Source: Xenorhabdus cabanillasii (GTDB lineage: Bacteria > Pseudomonadota > Gammaproteobacteria > Enterobacterales > Enterobacteriaceae). From it: 64,000 nucleotides of DNA. Where the stretch lies: positions 3,658,001 through 3,722,000 of the forward strand of contig NZ_QTUB01000001.1 in assembly GCF_003386665.1 (NCBI RefSeq), given 5' to 3'. Below, in pieces: positions 9,500-18,259 of the stretch (its first letter is position 1; every line of letters starts with the position of its first letter). The position numbers and the translations under genes were made by a program. The notes under the pieces were generated by a model. That model did no database searches, was not told the DNA's origin, and saw only the letters and a list, made by a program, of their open reading frames with translations.

Positions 9500-10711
9500 A
9501 TGATAAGAAGTCTGTTTCTCATTTCTTTAGTGATTAATGGCATTGGTTCAAGTATTCTCGCTGTCGGATATCCCTATATATTATTATCTGAAAATACACC
9601 AATGACATACTATTATGCTAATATGGGCGTTATATTTTTATTTACCTCTATCGGTGCTTTGTTATGGGGTTATAAAATTGATTATGCAACGGATATTTGG
9701 CAGTTTCGTATTGTTATATTATTGATTGAAATCTTTAGCACTTTACTATTATTGATATTATTAGTGAGTAAAATAGCATTTTCTCCTATTATGCTGCTTT
9801 TGTTTATTGCCACATTGGAGTTTCTTTTTGCCTATGAAATTCCGTGGTCACGGGTTGCCTGGCATGAACTTAATGGCTGGACAGAGCAACAAGGTGGTCA
9901 ACATTTAAATGTCTCTCTCTATATTGTTATTGCCACTTCACTTATTTCAGCCCTTGGCCCCGGATTGGGTGCTTTGCTGGGAATTACGCAAGGGATCGGT
10001 ACGATTGTGGCAATCAAGTTATTTTCCCTGCTACCTTATTTCTATGTCTGCTATCTTATGATGAAAATGCAGATAAAGCGTACAGCAGAACAAAAATCTC
10101 AGTTAACCGTTAGGCTACGTTCTGTATTTCAACAGCGCTATTATAAGACGTTTGCCATTGCTGTTGTCTTCACCATTTTTGCCAATGCGTTTCTGATGGT
10201 GGCACTGCCCGTTGTTGTCATGGAAAGTTTGGCGCATAAAAGTTATGGATTGGTCACCCTGTTCTATTTACTCAGTGCTCTGATCCCGATTTTCTGCACC
10301 ACCTTACTCAATAAAACCCGTGTTGATAACCATATCCAACGTTATCCCATTGCAATATTTATTAGTCTGTTGATATTTGGCATTCTGTTTTTTCAGCTAC
10401 CAACATTTTATGCAAAATCCTTTTTCTATTTGCTCTACAACATTGCAATAATTTATTTCAATGTGTTAATTACCAACATCATTTATCAAAAAGGATTGGA
10501 AATGCAACAAGGCCGGTTATTTTCTTTATTCCAGGTCACAATGAATTTCTCATTCCCAATAGCAGCAATTACCGTATCCATTGCGCCTGATTCCAGCCAA
10601 TATTTTTTACCGGTGTTTGGTTTCTCTATACTTTTACTGATGGCAATCGCTGTTTATTTCATCATTCAGATAAATAAAGTCCCTGCTCCACTGCATCATT
10701 GGCGCAGGTGA
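9500..10711 (+). CDS. MFS-type transporter, probable product exporter
   Basis: 403 residues, mostly hydrophobic, with about 11-12 predicted membrane segments (for example residues 1-25, 45-60, 75-95, 150-175, 210-235, 250-265, 280-300, 310-335, 350-375, 380-395). The layout of two six-helix halves separated by a charged loop (near residue 190-205) fits the major facilitator superfamily, although the classical loop 2-3 motif is weak. Four bases after the ATP-grasp gene. The cluster context suggests export of, or self-resistance to, the cluster product. Confidence 0.75.
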   Translation: MIRSLFLISLVINGIGSSILAVGYPYILLSENTPMTYYYANMGVIFLFTSIGALLWGYKIDYATDIWQFRIVILLIEIFSTLLLLILLVSKIAFSPIMLLLFIATLEFLFAYEIPWSRVAWHELNGWTEQQGGQHLNVSLYIVIATSLISALGPGLGALLGITQGIGTIVAIKLFSLLPYFYVCYLMMKMQIKRTAEQKSQLTVRLRSVFQQRYYKTFAIAVVFTIFANAFLMVALPVVVMESLAHKSYGLVTLFYLLSALIPIFCTTLLNKTRVDNHIQRYPIAIFISLLIFGILFFQLPTFYAKSFFYLLYNIAIIYFNVLITNIIYQKGLEMQQGRLFSLFQVTMNFSFPIAAITVSIAPDSSQYFLPVFGFSILLLMAIAVYFIIQINKVPAPLHHWRR

Positions 10712-10745
10712 TATTAATAAGTATATTCGTTATTAGGATAATAAT

Positions 10746-11891
10746 ATGTCATATCTTAGACCTTATCTCGGTAATACCAAGATTGCTGATAATGTACAAT
10801 TCCGCTTGCAGACTGTCCTTGATAATAAAGCGGTATTCAGGTATGCCACAGAGAGCCAATATTGCTTTCAGGCAGAAAAGTTGTTGCAAAATATCCTGCA
10901 TACTCAACACGCCATTCTCATCACAAATGGCACTGTTGCGCTTAAAGCTGCCCTGCTTGGGCTCAGACCCAAAATAGGGCAATGGGTGCTCATTCCTTCC
11001 ATCTCATTTATCGCGACAGCCAACGCTGTACTGAGTTGCGGATTAATCCCTGTCCTTGTTGATGTCGATGACAATGGCATGATGTGTCCAATAGCACTGA
11101 AACGCACATTAAATCATCTGGAGACAAAACCTCTGGCAGTCATTGCCGTTCATCTGGAAGGGACTCCCGCTTCAATCGCTGAAATCACCCAGATTTGCCA
11201 GCAACATCATGTGCACCTGATTGAAGACTGTGCGCAAGCGATGGGAGTGAAATACCAACATCAGCCTGTCGGTACATTTGGTGAGTATGGTTGTTTCAGT
11301 TTTCAGGCCAATAAATTAATCAGCAGCGGTGAAGGCGGTTTACTGATTGCCAAAAATCTCCCCCTGTTTATCAATGCCTGCATGATGACTGACCACGGCG
11401 CTGAACGTACAGCAGAGGGCTATCCAGATTGGCGCAATAGTATTGGTTTTGGTGACAATAATAAATTCAATGAAATACAAGCTACCTTGCTGATTGACCA
11501 ATTAGAAAATATCGAACAGTTTCGCACTTTGTTAACCGCGCGTTATCAAGAAATTCTGCAACATCTGCCCACAGATTGGGTCACTCCACGCCCGGAAGGT
11601 ACGATCCCCGTCTCTGTCTGGCTAAAACGCAGCAAATTGCCCGCAGATCGTTGCAATTCAACCCTGCTATATGATTGGAAAGCATGGGATTTAGCTAATC
11701 ACCCGATTATAAAAAATCAACTTTCGCCCTACTCTGACCATTTTCCCTGGAGTCTGCACCAAGATCCGCTCCCTGTACCAGAATTAGCGAAGCACCCTGC
11801 GATAGTGGCTGATCGCATTTGTCTGCCCGTGCCTATTGATAATGCAACTTATGAAAATGTCTTACAGTGGGTGGAAGGAAAGCCAGCATGA
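10746..11891 (+). CDS. DegT/DnrJ/EryC1/StrS-type PLP-dependent aminotransferase
   Basis: 381 residues, the normal length of the family. Visible family features: TNGTVALKAAL (cofactor phosphate binding, residues 58-68), LIEDCAQAMG (Asp pairing with the pyridine nitrogen), and FSFQANKLISSGEGG with the Schiff-base Lys. These enzymes usually transfer an amino group to a keto sugar or cyclitol, sometimes dehydrate. Its stop overlaps the next start (ATGA), so translation is coupled. In nucleoside antibiotic clusters the same family (BlsH) aminates or deoxygenates the sugar ring; a sugar aminotransferase is the most likely role here. Confidence 0.9.
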   Translation: MSYLRPYLGNTKIADNVQFRLQTVLDNKAVFRYATESQYCFQAEKLLQNILHTQHAILITNGTVALKAALLGLRPKIGQWVLIPSISFIATANAVLSCGLIPVLVDVDDNGMMCPIALKRTLNHLETKPLAVIAVHLEGTPASIAEITQICQQHHVHLIEDCAQAMGVKYQHQPVGTFGEYGCFSFQANKLISSGEGGLLIAKNLPLFINACMMTDHGAERTAEGYPDWRNSIGFGDNNKFNEIQATLLIDQLENIEQFRTLLTARYQEILQHLPTDWVTPRPEGTIPVSVWLKRSKLPADRCNSTLLYDWKAWDLANHPIIKNQLSPYSDHFPWSLHQDPLPVPELAKHPAIVADRICLPVPIDNATYENVLQWVEGKPA

Positions 11892-12748
11892 TATTAAATA
11901 ACAACTTTTTCACCCAACCTGGTAATAACAATCAGCCAGTCCAGTATGTGTTGGGCGGCTCTTGTATCTGTTACGCAAAAGGCATTCCCGCCCGGCTTTC
12001 ACTACAGGATTTGATCGATTCTCTGCTGCCGGCAATTATCGCTTCACAACACAATGCCCCGGTTTATCTCTATTTTCAGTCTCATGAAGCGATCATGATG
12101 GCCGATTTATTGCATTTTGATCCTACACAGGCCAACCATACGACAATGAGGGCATGGCTGGAAGCCGGCATTATTTATACGTTGGAACAACTAAATATAC
12201 CTTTACCCCCAATTTATTGGGTAGATACATCCGAGGATAAGATCCGCCAGCATCTTGATCAGTGGGTTCCCCATATCAAGACGGTTTTGCCACCATCAAG
12301 GCTATATGGCCTTTATGCTAAAAAACCGGATGCCACTTATCCGCAGGGAACCGATGAAGAACAGATGATGCTGGATGTGTATTACCGCAATATTACTCTT
12401 TACACTCCCGAATTCCTCAACGCAGCCCTTGGTATTCCCCCAGAACACACCCTGTTTGTGGAAAATACCACGCAACAAAAAGCCATCCAGATTTACTATC
12501 ATGCGACTGGACAAAATTGCAACATATTGCTTTACCATCCGGCACCCAATACCCAAGGTAAAGAAATGTGTTTGGGTAATAGCAATCATAAAATCGAATT
12601 ACGTCTAACCACCAAACAGATCATACATCGTGCCGCTAAAATGGGTCATGAGGATTATTACCAGGCTATCTTTAACCCACATTCTGTTGTGGATATCATG
12701 CAGGGCTGGCAAGCAAAGGTTTTGGACAATAAACGTTTTGAGCAATAA
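11888..12748 (+). CDS. Unrecognised cluster protein, 286 residues
   Basis: Start chosen at ATG 11888, which overlaps the stop of the aminotransferase gene by ATGA and follows a GGAAGGAAAG ribosome-binding site; a GTG at 11867 would extend it but lies inside the previous gene. The protein is soluble, without signal peptide or membrane helices. Visible features are VLGGSCICYAKG near the N-terminus, GTDEEQMMLDVYYR in the middle and two short His-containing stretches (LLYHPAPN, RAAKMGHEDYYQ). I recognise no family. Position in the middle of a coupled operon makes a biosynthetic or tailoring role likely, and the lack of a clear family makes it worth a structure-based search. Confidence 0.8.
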   Translation: MILNNNFFTQPGNNNQPVQYVLGGSCICYAKGIPARLSLQDLIDSLLPAIIASQHNAPVYLYFQSHEAIMMADLLHFDPTQANHTTMRAWLEAGIIYTLEQLNIPLPPIYWVDTSEDKIRQHLDQWVPHIKTVLPPSRLYGLYAKKPDATYPQGTDEEQMMLDVYYRNITLYTPEFLNAALGIPPEHTLFVENTTQQKAIQIYYHATGQNCNILLYHPAPNTQGKEMCLGNSNHKIELRLTTKQIIHRAAKMGHEDYYQAIFNPHSVVDIMQGWQAKVLDNKRFEQ

Positions 12749-12760
12749 AGGTATTGGGCA

Positions 12761-14152
12761 ATGAAGCATAAGACCGTTGTTGTTGTTAGAGGAACACCGG
12801 CAAGTGGCAAATCCACTACGTGTAACCAATTGAAAGAGGCCATGTTGGCACAGGGGTTAACGGTTTCCTATTTACCGTGGGATACTTTTCATCATTTCGT
12901 TGAACCACGATCACACCTTACGCAAAAAATTATCATGGAAGATACCTTGCGACTATTAAAGGTGGCGGATGATTGCCTTGATGCCGGTAGTGATCTGATT
13001 ATTCTGGATGGCGTATTCATTTATCCTGAAGAGATTGACGCCATTCATTGCCGGTTTACCCGAAAAAATGTCCGAATTCTGCATTACCGACTGGTTGCAC
13101 AGGAAGCAACACTGATTACCCGTAATCAGGAACGCGCGATCGAAGATCGTTTGCCCACTTGCCGGATAAGAGAAGTTGCTCAGGATAGTTTGTGGAATAA
13201 CAATGTCCCTGATGAAACGTTGCTGGATAGCGCGAAATATTCTACAAACAGGATAGTGGCACTGATAAGCCAAGCGATTATGCAGCAATCTGCGCCAGTT
13301 CCAGTTGACGTCTTCGCCAATCCAACAACTTCACCTTTATGGCGTCTGGGAACGGTGCTGCGTTACCCAGAACTCAAACGTTTTAAGCATATTGATTTGG
13401 TCTGGCAAGAAAACCACCAGCAGTGGCAAAGCAATACTTTCTTCGATTTCACCTTTACGGCGAAAGAAGAAACAGAATTACTCGCTTTTTTACAGCAACA
13501 ATCTCAAGCCATTGTATTTAAGTATTTGAATGCTGAGTCCCACGCTTATCACTATTTACATCATTTAGCGCAGCAGCATGGATTACACTGCCATGCAGAG
13601 AGTAAATGGTTAGCCCCCATTGCCAATATCCCGCCGCGAACAACGGTAACTGATTTTTTGATCCGGCACTCAACACGATTAAAACGCAGCCTGAAAAAAG
13701 CACGTGGCTACAGTACCGTCACTCGTTACAGTACCTCAGGGCAGACTGAGCAATTATGGCAAGATGCCTTATGTGTCGATGCCAGAAGCTGGAAAACCAC
13801 TCAGCAAAGTGATATGCGCAGCCTGAACCGTGAAGATCTCCAGTATCTCCCCGGTCTGTTATCCAAAAGTAACCAATACCATCTGGCTGTCACTTATGAT
13901 GATACGGGTACGCCCGGCGCTTGGTCATTGATGCTAAATGACGGCGCGGGTCAATGGTATGCTGCTAAATGGGGTTGCAGTCATCAAGGCAGAGAAAGCC
14001 TGATGGGGATTAATTGTCTGATGGATCATCTTGAGAGGCTTTACTGCCCTGATACCGGCCTTCAGGTTGATCTCTGGGGCAGAAACAATGAATTCTATGA
14101 CCAATTAGCCAGTCAGTATATTGAACGGCTTCATCTCAGGATCACCCCATGA
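12761..14152 (+). CDS. Fusion: P-loop kinase domain + FemAB/GNAT-type acyltransferase domain
   Basis: 463 residues. Residues 1-170: P-loop small-molecule kinase with Walker A GTPASGKST, a Walker-B-like DLIILDGVF and an Arg-rich lid segment, comparable to zeta-toxin, chloramphenicol phosphotransferase and APS kinase domains. Residues about 185-463: a domain resembling the FemAB/CelD-type acyltransferases (basic helix HSTRLKRSLKKARG, ARSWK, then a C-terminal half ending in a LWGRN motif). Known FemAB-type enzymes transfer an aminoacyl group, often from tRNA. The combination suggests phosphorylation plus aminoacylation of the same scaffold. Ends in an ATGA overlap with the next gene. The fold assignment of the C-terminal half is less sure than that of the kinase. 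Confidence 0.78.
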   Translation: MKHKTVVVVRGTPASGKSTTCNQLKEAMLAQGLTVSYLPWDTFHHFVEPRSHLTQKIIMEDTLRLLKVADDCLDAGSDLIILDGVFIYPEEIDAIHCRFTRKNVRILHYRLVAQEATLITRNQERAIEDRLPTCRIREVAQDSLWNNNVPDETLLDSAKYSTNRIVALISQAIMQQSAPVPVDVFANPTTSPLWRLGTVLRYPELKRFKHIDLVWQENHQQWQSNTFFDFTFTAKEETELLAFLQQQSQAIVFKYLNAESHAYHYLHHLAQQHGLHCHAESKWLAPIANIPPRTTVTDFLIRHSTRLKRSLKKARGYSTVTRYSTSGQTEQLWQDALCVDARSWKTTQQSDMRSLNREDLQYLPGLLSKSNQYHLAVTYDDTGTPGAWSLMLNDGAGQWYAAKWGCSHQGRESLMGINCLMDHLERLYCPDTGLQVDLWGRNNEFYDQLASQYIERLHLRITP

Positions 14153-14991
14153 TAGCTGACCACAATAACCTATTTTCGGAAAATATCATCCACTATGGCG
14201 ACTCGGTACGAGACTTTTTCCGTAAAGATCTACAGGATATAGCGCCTCAAGGTGACTGTCTGATGCCGGAGTGGATATGTCAGAGTATGGTTGAATCCGT
14301 TTACGCCGCTAATTGGCAGCCGCGCTTCTATCCTGTTCTGTCGCCAGAACAGGCCAGCGTGGTTTTACAAGCGGATATCCACGCGATGATGGACATGCTA
14401 AATGCCCTGCCACAACCCTGCGCCGTACTTCTCGCCCATCCTTTAGGTTATATCGATCCGGAATGTCTGGCATTTTTGCAGCAAAAGCAAAACATCCCCC
14501 ATGTTCATGTGTTTCTGGATCTTTCTCAGGGCTATGGCAGGGAAAATTGCCTACAGGAACTCTTGCATGTTCATGCTGCGTATTATTCTTTCAACGGCAA
14601 TAAACTTATCCGTACTGGTGGTGCATTACGCCTTCGCCTGACAAACAGAAAGCCTGTTCCCGCCTCGGTCAGAAATATTTTCACGGCGTTTTATACCGCC
14701 GCTGAAGAAAAATTTGCGGCATTAAGAAACCAGCTAAAATTTCATGCCATTGAAGATGATATTCACAATGCCTCACTGTACGCTGCTTATCAATCAAGTC
14801 CCTACCGCACTGTATTGGATTGGGAGAAATGCTCTCCTTCTCTGCAAACATTGCTTAAACATCAGGGACTGATTCAGCCGTTACTCGCTGAACCCCGACA
14901 AGAAAAAGGGCTTTTAAGCTCAAATTATCATCAATGGTGTGAGAGCATCATGTTGATGTTCAGTTCACCCAGAGTTGAATGGAGTCAGTAA
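14149..14991 (+). CDS. Reduced DegT-like PLP-fold protein
   Basis: 280 residues, about 100 shorter than true DegT aminotransferases. The sequence keeps YYSFNGNKLIRTGG, which matches the Schiff-base-lysine segment of the DegT family, and HVFLDLSQGYG, matching the segment with the pyridine-pairing Asp. The N-terminal cofactor phosphate-binding TNGT-type motif is not seen and the C-terminal subdomain is short. It may be a partner of the full-length aminotransferase encoded upstream, or a specialised enzyme such as a sugar dehydratase. The start overlaps the previous stop (ATGA). I infer the fold from two motifs only. Confidence 0.7.
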   Translation: MIADHNNLFSENIIHYGDSVRDFFRKDLQDIAPQGDCLMPEWICQSMVESVYAANWQPRFYPVLSPEQASVVLQADIHAMMDMLNALPQPCAVLLAHPLGYIDPECLAFLQQKQNIPHVHVFLDLSQGYGRENCLQELLHVHAAYYSFNGNKLIRTGGALRLRLTNRKPVPASVRNIFTAFYTAAEEKFAALRNQLKFHAIEDDIHNASLYAAYQSSPYRTVLDWEKCSPSLQTLLKHQGLIQPLLAEPRQEKGLLSSNYHQWCESIMLMFSSPRVEWSQ

Positions 14992-14992
14992 A

Positions 14993-16093
14993 ATGCTAGA
15001 ACTCAAACAAGTTACCCCGCAATCTCCCTTGTGGAATTCATTTCTTCATCTTTATGGCGAATATTTTCAACGCTATTGGCCGGACGTTTTTGGCGATCTG
15101 TCAGAAGAGGCGATGGCAAAAGAAAACCATACCGCACTTGAACAACGCATCCTGCAAGGTGACAGGGGGCTGTTTTTGTTGCTGAATGCCGGGCAATTGG
15201 CGGGATTAGCCAATGTATATCTTGAACGGGAAGAATTTGGGCAGGAAGAAAAAGTTACCCTGAATATTGCTGAATTTTATATCAGGGATGAATACCAACG
15301 CCAAAAGCTAGGTCATGGATTATGGCATGCCATGTTGCAATGGGGACGACGCCACGGTGCAACCCAGGTTCATCTGGAGACCGATGTCGGTAAAAGTGCC
15401 AACTTTTTTTGGCAATCCCATGGGCTTTCAAGCCACCAAGTCGATGAGCGTGTGCACTACCATGGCCCCATACCTCCCCTAAAGATACTGTGGTTAAGGC
15501 ATGGACAAATTATCCCGCTTGATCATCTGGATTATTGCCCTGAAGATAATTTAATCGCTCTTGATGCGACTTCCATCAAACAAGCTAAAGAAATCGGTAT
15601 CCGAATACTGGGGAAACTGCCGTGGCAAACTATTTATACTTCGCCCCAACGTCGGGCATTTGAAACTGCCAAAGCATTGAGTTCAGCCAATAAGTCTTGT
15701 TTAATACAAGAAACGGAGGCACTTTGTGAATTCTTTCCAGAAGAGCTTATTGGCATGAAGCTGGCAGATATTCCGCATCGTTATGGTGAAGATTATGCCC
15801 ATCGGTTGCTATATACCCCCCTTGATTCGCCTTTCAAAAACTCAGAACAGGTAACGGATGCCGCCAACAGAATTCATCGTTTTATCATGCAAATGGGTGA
15901 TGAGCTTTCAATGTCTTCCATGCGAATGATTGTTTCCCATCAAAATTTGCACAATATTTTCTTGGCTCATTTAATGACACGCGATCTCAATCTTTCTGGG
16001 CGATGGCATCTTAATCATCTTCATGGCAGTACTTTTTTATATTGCCCTTACACTAAACAGTTTGATGTGGAAAATGTAAATATTCCTTTATGA
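14993..16093 (+). CDS. Fusion: GNAT N-acetyltransferase + histidine phosphatase
   Basis: Start at ATG 14993 with GGAG eight bases upstream, preferred over TTG 14975 which lies inside the previous gene; 366 residues. Residues 1-150: GNAT fold, with the beta-4/alpha-3 acetyl-CoA loop (REEYQRQKLGHGLW-like, seen as DEYQRQKLGHGL). Residues 158-360: histidine phosphatase of the phosphoglycerate mutase type, with the catalytic WLRHGQ motif, TSPQRRAFETA, and SHQNLHN containing the second His. In biosynthesis such phosphatases remove a protecting phosphate from an exported, inactive precursor, which would match the kinase domain two genes upstream; the acetyltransferase could equally be a self-resistance activity. 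Domain calls are firm, roles are inference. Confidence 0.85.
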   Translation: MLELKQVTPQSPLWNSFLHLYGEYFQRYWPDVFGDLSEEAMAKENHTALEQRILQGDRGLFLLLNAGQLAGLANVYLEREEFGQEEKVTLNIAEFYIRDEYQRQKLGHGLWHAMLQWGRRHGATQVHLETDVGKSANFFWQSHGLSSHQVDERVHYHGPIPPLKILWLRHGQIIPLDHLDYCPEDNLIALDATSIKQAKEIGIRILGKLPWQTIYTSPQRRAFETAKALSSANKSCLIQETEALCEFFPEELIGMKLADIPHRYGEDYAHRLLYTPLDSPFKNSEQVTDAANRIHRFIMQMGDELSMSSMRMIVSHQNLHNIFLAHLMTRDLNLSGRWHLNHLHGSTFLYCPYTKQFDVENVNIPL

Positions 16094-16102
16094 GAGAGTA
16101 AC

Positions 16103-17326
16103 ATGTTGAAAAACGCTCCCTGTATTATCTTTGACGCCGATCCATTCTGTTTTGGCCCAATATCCACCACGTTAAATGTAGTGGAAAAATTAAGGCGCCG
16201 AAATAAATTAATATCAGGCACTAAATTTATTTTGCTGGGTACACTCACTTCTTCCCAATTAGGCCAAAAATCCGGCTTATTTGATGCTGTTTATGAATGT
16301 GATACCACTGCTGTTACCGAGCTCTCACGCTATTGTGAACTTATTTCAGGTGCAAACTTGTATATCAGCAATACTAATCCTAACTCAATTAATTTCGTTT
16401 CGAAACTTGATACTCCCACTATCTATATCGATACGCTATTTTGGATGTGGGACAATCTTCATGTCGATCTGCACCAAACCGAGAAAACATTCATTCAGAA
16501 CTTTCACGGAATAGAACGCAATATTGAACGATTCCAAAATAAGCTTGGCAATTATCAAGTGATACCACCGATTCTCCACAGCTCCCTGCAACAATATATG
16601 ATGGATGAGCGTACGATGGATGAACATTCACCAGAAGGCGTGTTAATTACACTTGGTGGTATTGATACCGTCTACGCCGATACCACCGATTTTTATTACC
16701 ATTTTCTGGCAGAATTATTGTCTATCCCTTATCTGCAACATGAAACTCATATTACTATTGCGGGTGGAGGCAAAACGATCGTCAATCTGGCAGATAGGTT
16801 TGCCAAAACGCATCCTCATATTAATATTGGCTGTTTTGCAAGGCATGATTTTCTGCAAAAATTACGCCGTGCCCGTAAGGTATTAGCCAATCCAGGTCTT
16901 ACAACATTTTATGAGTGTGTCGCTCTCAATAAGGATGTCTTTTTCTTACCACCACAAAATTATAGCCAGCAATTACAATTAGACGTTTATCTGCAACATT
17001 ATTATAGTCATGAATACGGTTTCTTATGGCAACCAGAATATGGTTACCCGGATATTCCCCCATATCTGCCGGAGAAAGAGGGATTAGCGTTAATTAAAAA
17101 ATGTAATGACTTATTTATTAATAACCCCACAGAAAGAAAACGAGCGATGGATATGATCAGCCAATTTTTCGCAAAAGAAAAAAACCACCCTGATTTTTGT
17201 CATAACATTTACCCAAACGATATTTCCAAAAATGACATTTTCCCAAAAAATGCAGATGACATTATTGTTAGTTATATTGAAAATCGGTTTTCCAATCAAA
17301 AATTGGAAGATGGCACTCTAATTTAA
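16103..17326 (+). CDS. GT-B-fold glycosyltransferase-like protein
   Basis: 407 residues. The C-terminal half has the nucleotide-sugar-binding pattern of GT-B enzymes: LITLGGID, a second beta-strand THITIAGGGKT, then ANPGLTTFYECVALNKDVFFLPPQNYSQQLQ-type donor-site region (residues about 265-295, with the conserved Glu and the Pro-rich strand). This arrangement is shared with MurG/PseG-like proteins and with cytosylglucuronate synthases (BlsD, MilC) of nucleoside antibiotic pathways, which join a free base to UDP-glucuronate. Here the next gene encodes a probable nucleotide N-glycosidase, which would supply the free base. Nine bases after the phosphatase-fusion gene. Confidence 0.78.
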   Translation: MLKNAPCIIFDADPFCFGPISTTLNVVEKLRRRNKLISGTKFILLGTLTSSQLGQKSGLFDAVYECDTTAVTELSRYCELISGANLYISNTNPNSINFVSKLDTPTIYIDTLFWMWDNLHVDLHQTEKTFIQNFHGIERNIERFQNKLGNYQVIPPILHSSLQQYMMDERTMDEHSPEGVLITLGGIDTVYADTTDFYYHFLAELLSIPYLQHETHITIAGGGKTIVNLADRFAKTHPHINIGCFARHDFLQKLRRARKVLANPGLTTFYECVALNKDVFFLPPQNYSQQLQLDVYLQHYYSHEYGFLWQPEYGYPDIPPYLPEKEGLALIKKCNDLFINNPTERKRAMDMISQFFAKEKNHPDFCHNIYPNDISKNDIFPKNADDIIVSYIENRFSNQKLEDGTLI

Positions 17327-17399
17327 CGATAAAATAATAATGGGAATATAATTTATTCAAATGATAATCCTGTAATGTTTGTATAAAAATAAATTATTA

Positions 17400-17518
17400 T
17401 CAGCTACGTATATATTCTATAAACTTCAAGTTGCAGCTTGCAAGACGAAAACCGCTTATTATCTCCCCGCACTGCGGAAAATAATAAATGCATCATGAAG
17501 TACGACGAGTATAAACAT
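17400..17518. repeat. Dispersed palindromic repeat, long variant
   Basis: Left part TATATTCTATAAACTTCAAG, right part ending in TGAAGTACGACGAGTATA, related to the short repeats near 31.3, 33.6, 58.1 and 59.05 kb. It separates the glycosyltransferase gene from the last cluster gene (221-base gap), unlike the tight spacing of the rest of the operon. Confidence 0.5.
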
Positions 17519-17547
17519 GAGATCTTATTTCTATAAGAGGAGACCCT

Positions 17548-18076
17548 ATGTCTATGATATTTTCTAATCTTAACGTATTTATTGGCGGCCCTATTCAACA
17601 TGCACTGAGATCCAGGGTATTAGACAATAATTTGCAAGTTCACATTAAATCGGCTATTCACCAATTGGAATCACTCGGTGCCAACGTTTTTTTCCGCTCA
17701 TCGCGCAGAGCAGTTTGGTGGAGCAACCCATCTATTTACACCGGAGGAAGTTTCCCAACGGGATCGCCAATGGATGGAACAGTGTGATATTTTTGTTGCC
17801 ATTTTGCCCGTCTGCCCACAACAAAAACAACTAATCAGAACGGATGGCACCCATATCGAATTAGGCTGGGCTTCCGCCTTAAAACGTCCAATTATACTGG
17901 TCACCGAACAACCCTTTAATCACTCTGCCAGCCATTTACTAAAAGGCTTATCAGCTATTGCTCAAGTTCATCATATTTCCCTGAATGATTTTGAACATGA
18001 TCCGGCTATATTAAGCCATACAATTCAATCCATAGCAGAAAGGCAAGTTACCCAAAAATCTTTAACCATGGCATGA
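17548..18076 (+). pseudogene. Nucleoside 2-deoxyribosyltransferase-like hydrolase, frameshifted in a T7 run
   Basis: Starts at ATG 17548 behind AGGAG. The first 47 or so residues are in one frame and the rest in the +1 frame; removing one T from the seven T at 17687-17693 restores a protein of about 175 residues reading GANVFSAHRAEQFGG. Family features: FIGGPI at the N-terminus (nucleotide-binding loop), VFSAHRAEQFGG, CDIFVAILP and RTDGTHIELGWASAL with the catalytic Glu. Members of this superfamily include MilB and BlsM, which cleave CMP or hydroxymethyl-CMP to the free base in mildiomycin and blasticidin S synthesis. The break could be a true mutation, slippage-tolerant or phase-variable, or a sequencing error. 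Confidence 0.8.
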
Positions 18077-18095
18077 AATATGGCATGAATCAGAA

Positions 18096-18118
18096 AATAG
18101 GGGCTCCACGCCCCTATT
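18096..18118 (+). terminator. Hairpin terminator at the end of the nucleoside-type cluster
   Basis: Nine-bp stem AATAGGGGC / GCCCCTATT with loop TCCAC, 20 bases after the last cluster gene. Only a weak T stretch follows. Confidence 0.6.
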
Positions 18119-18259
18119 CACCAATTTTCATTCATAATGAATGAGTATCTGAATGAGGGTGAACCAATTAGCTGTACCAACTAATTAATTCGTCACGCAA
18201 TTTTTCGGGTAATACTGCGAAAGGAAAACCCACGGGAATTGCTTTTATTGATTCCATGA

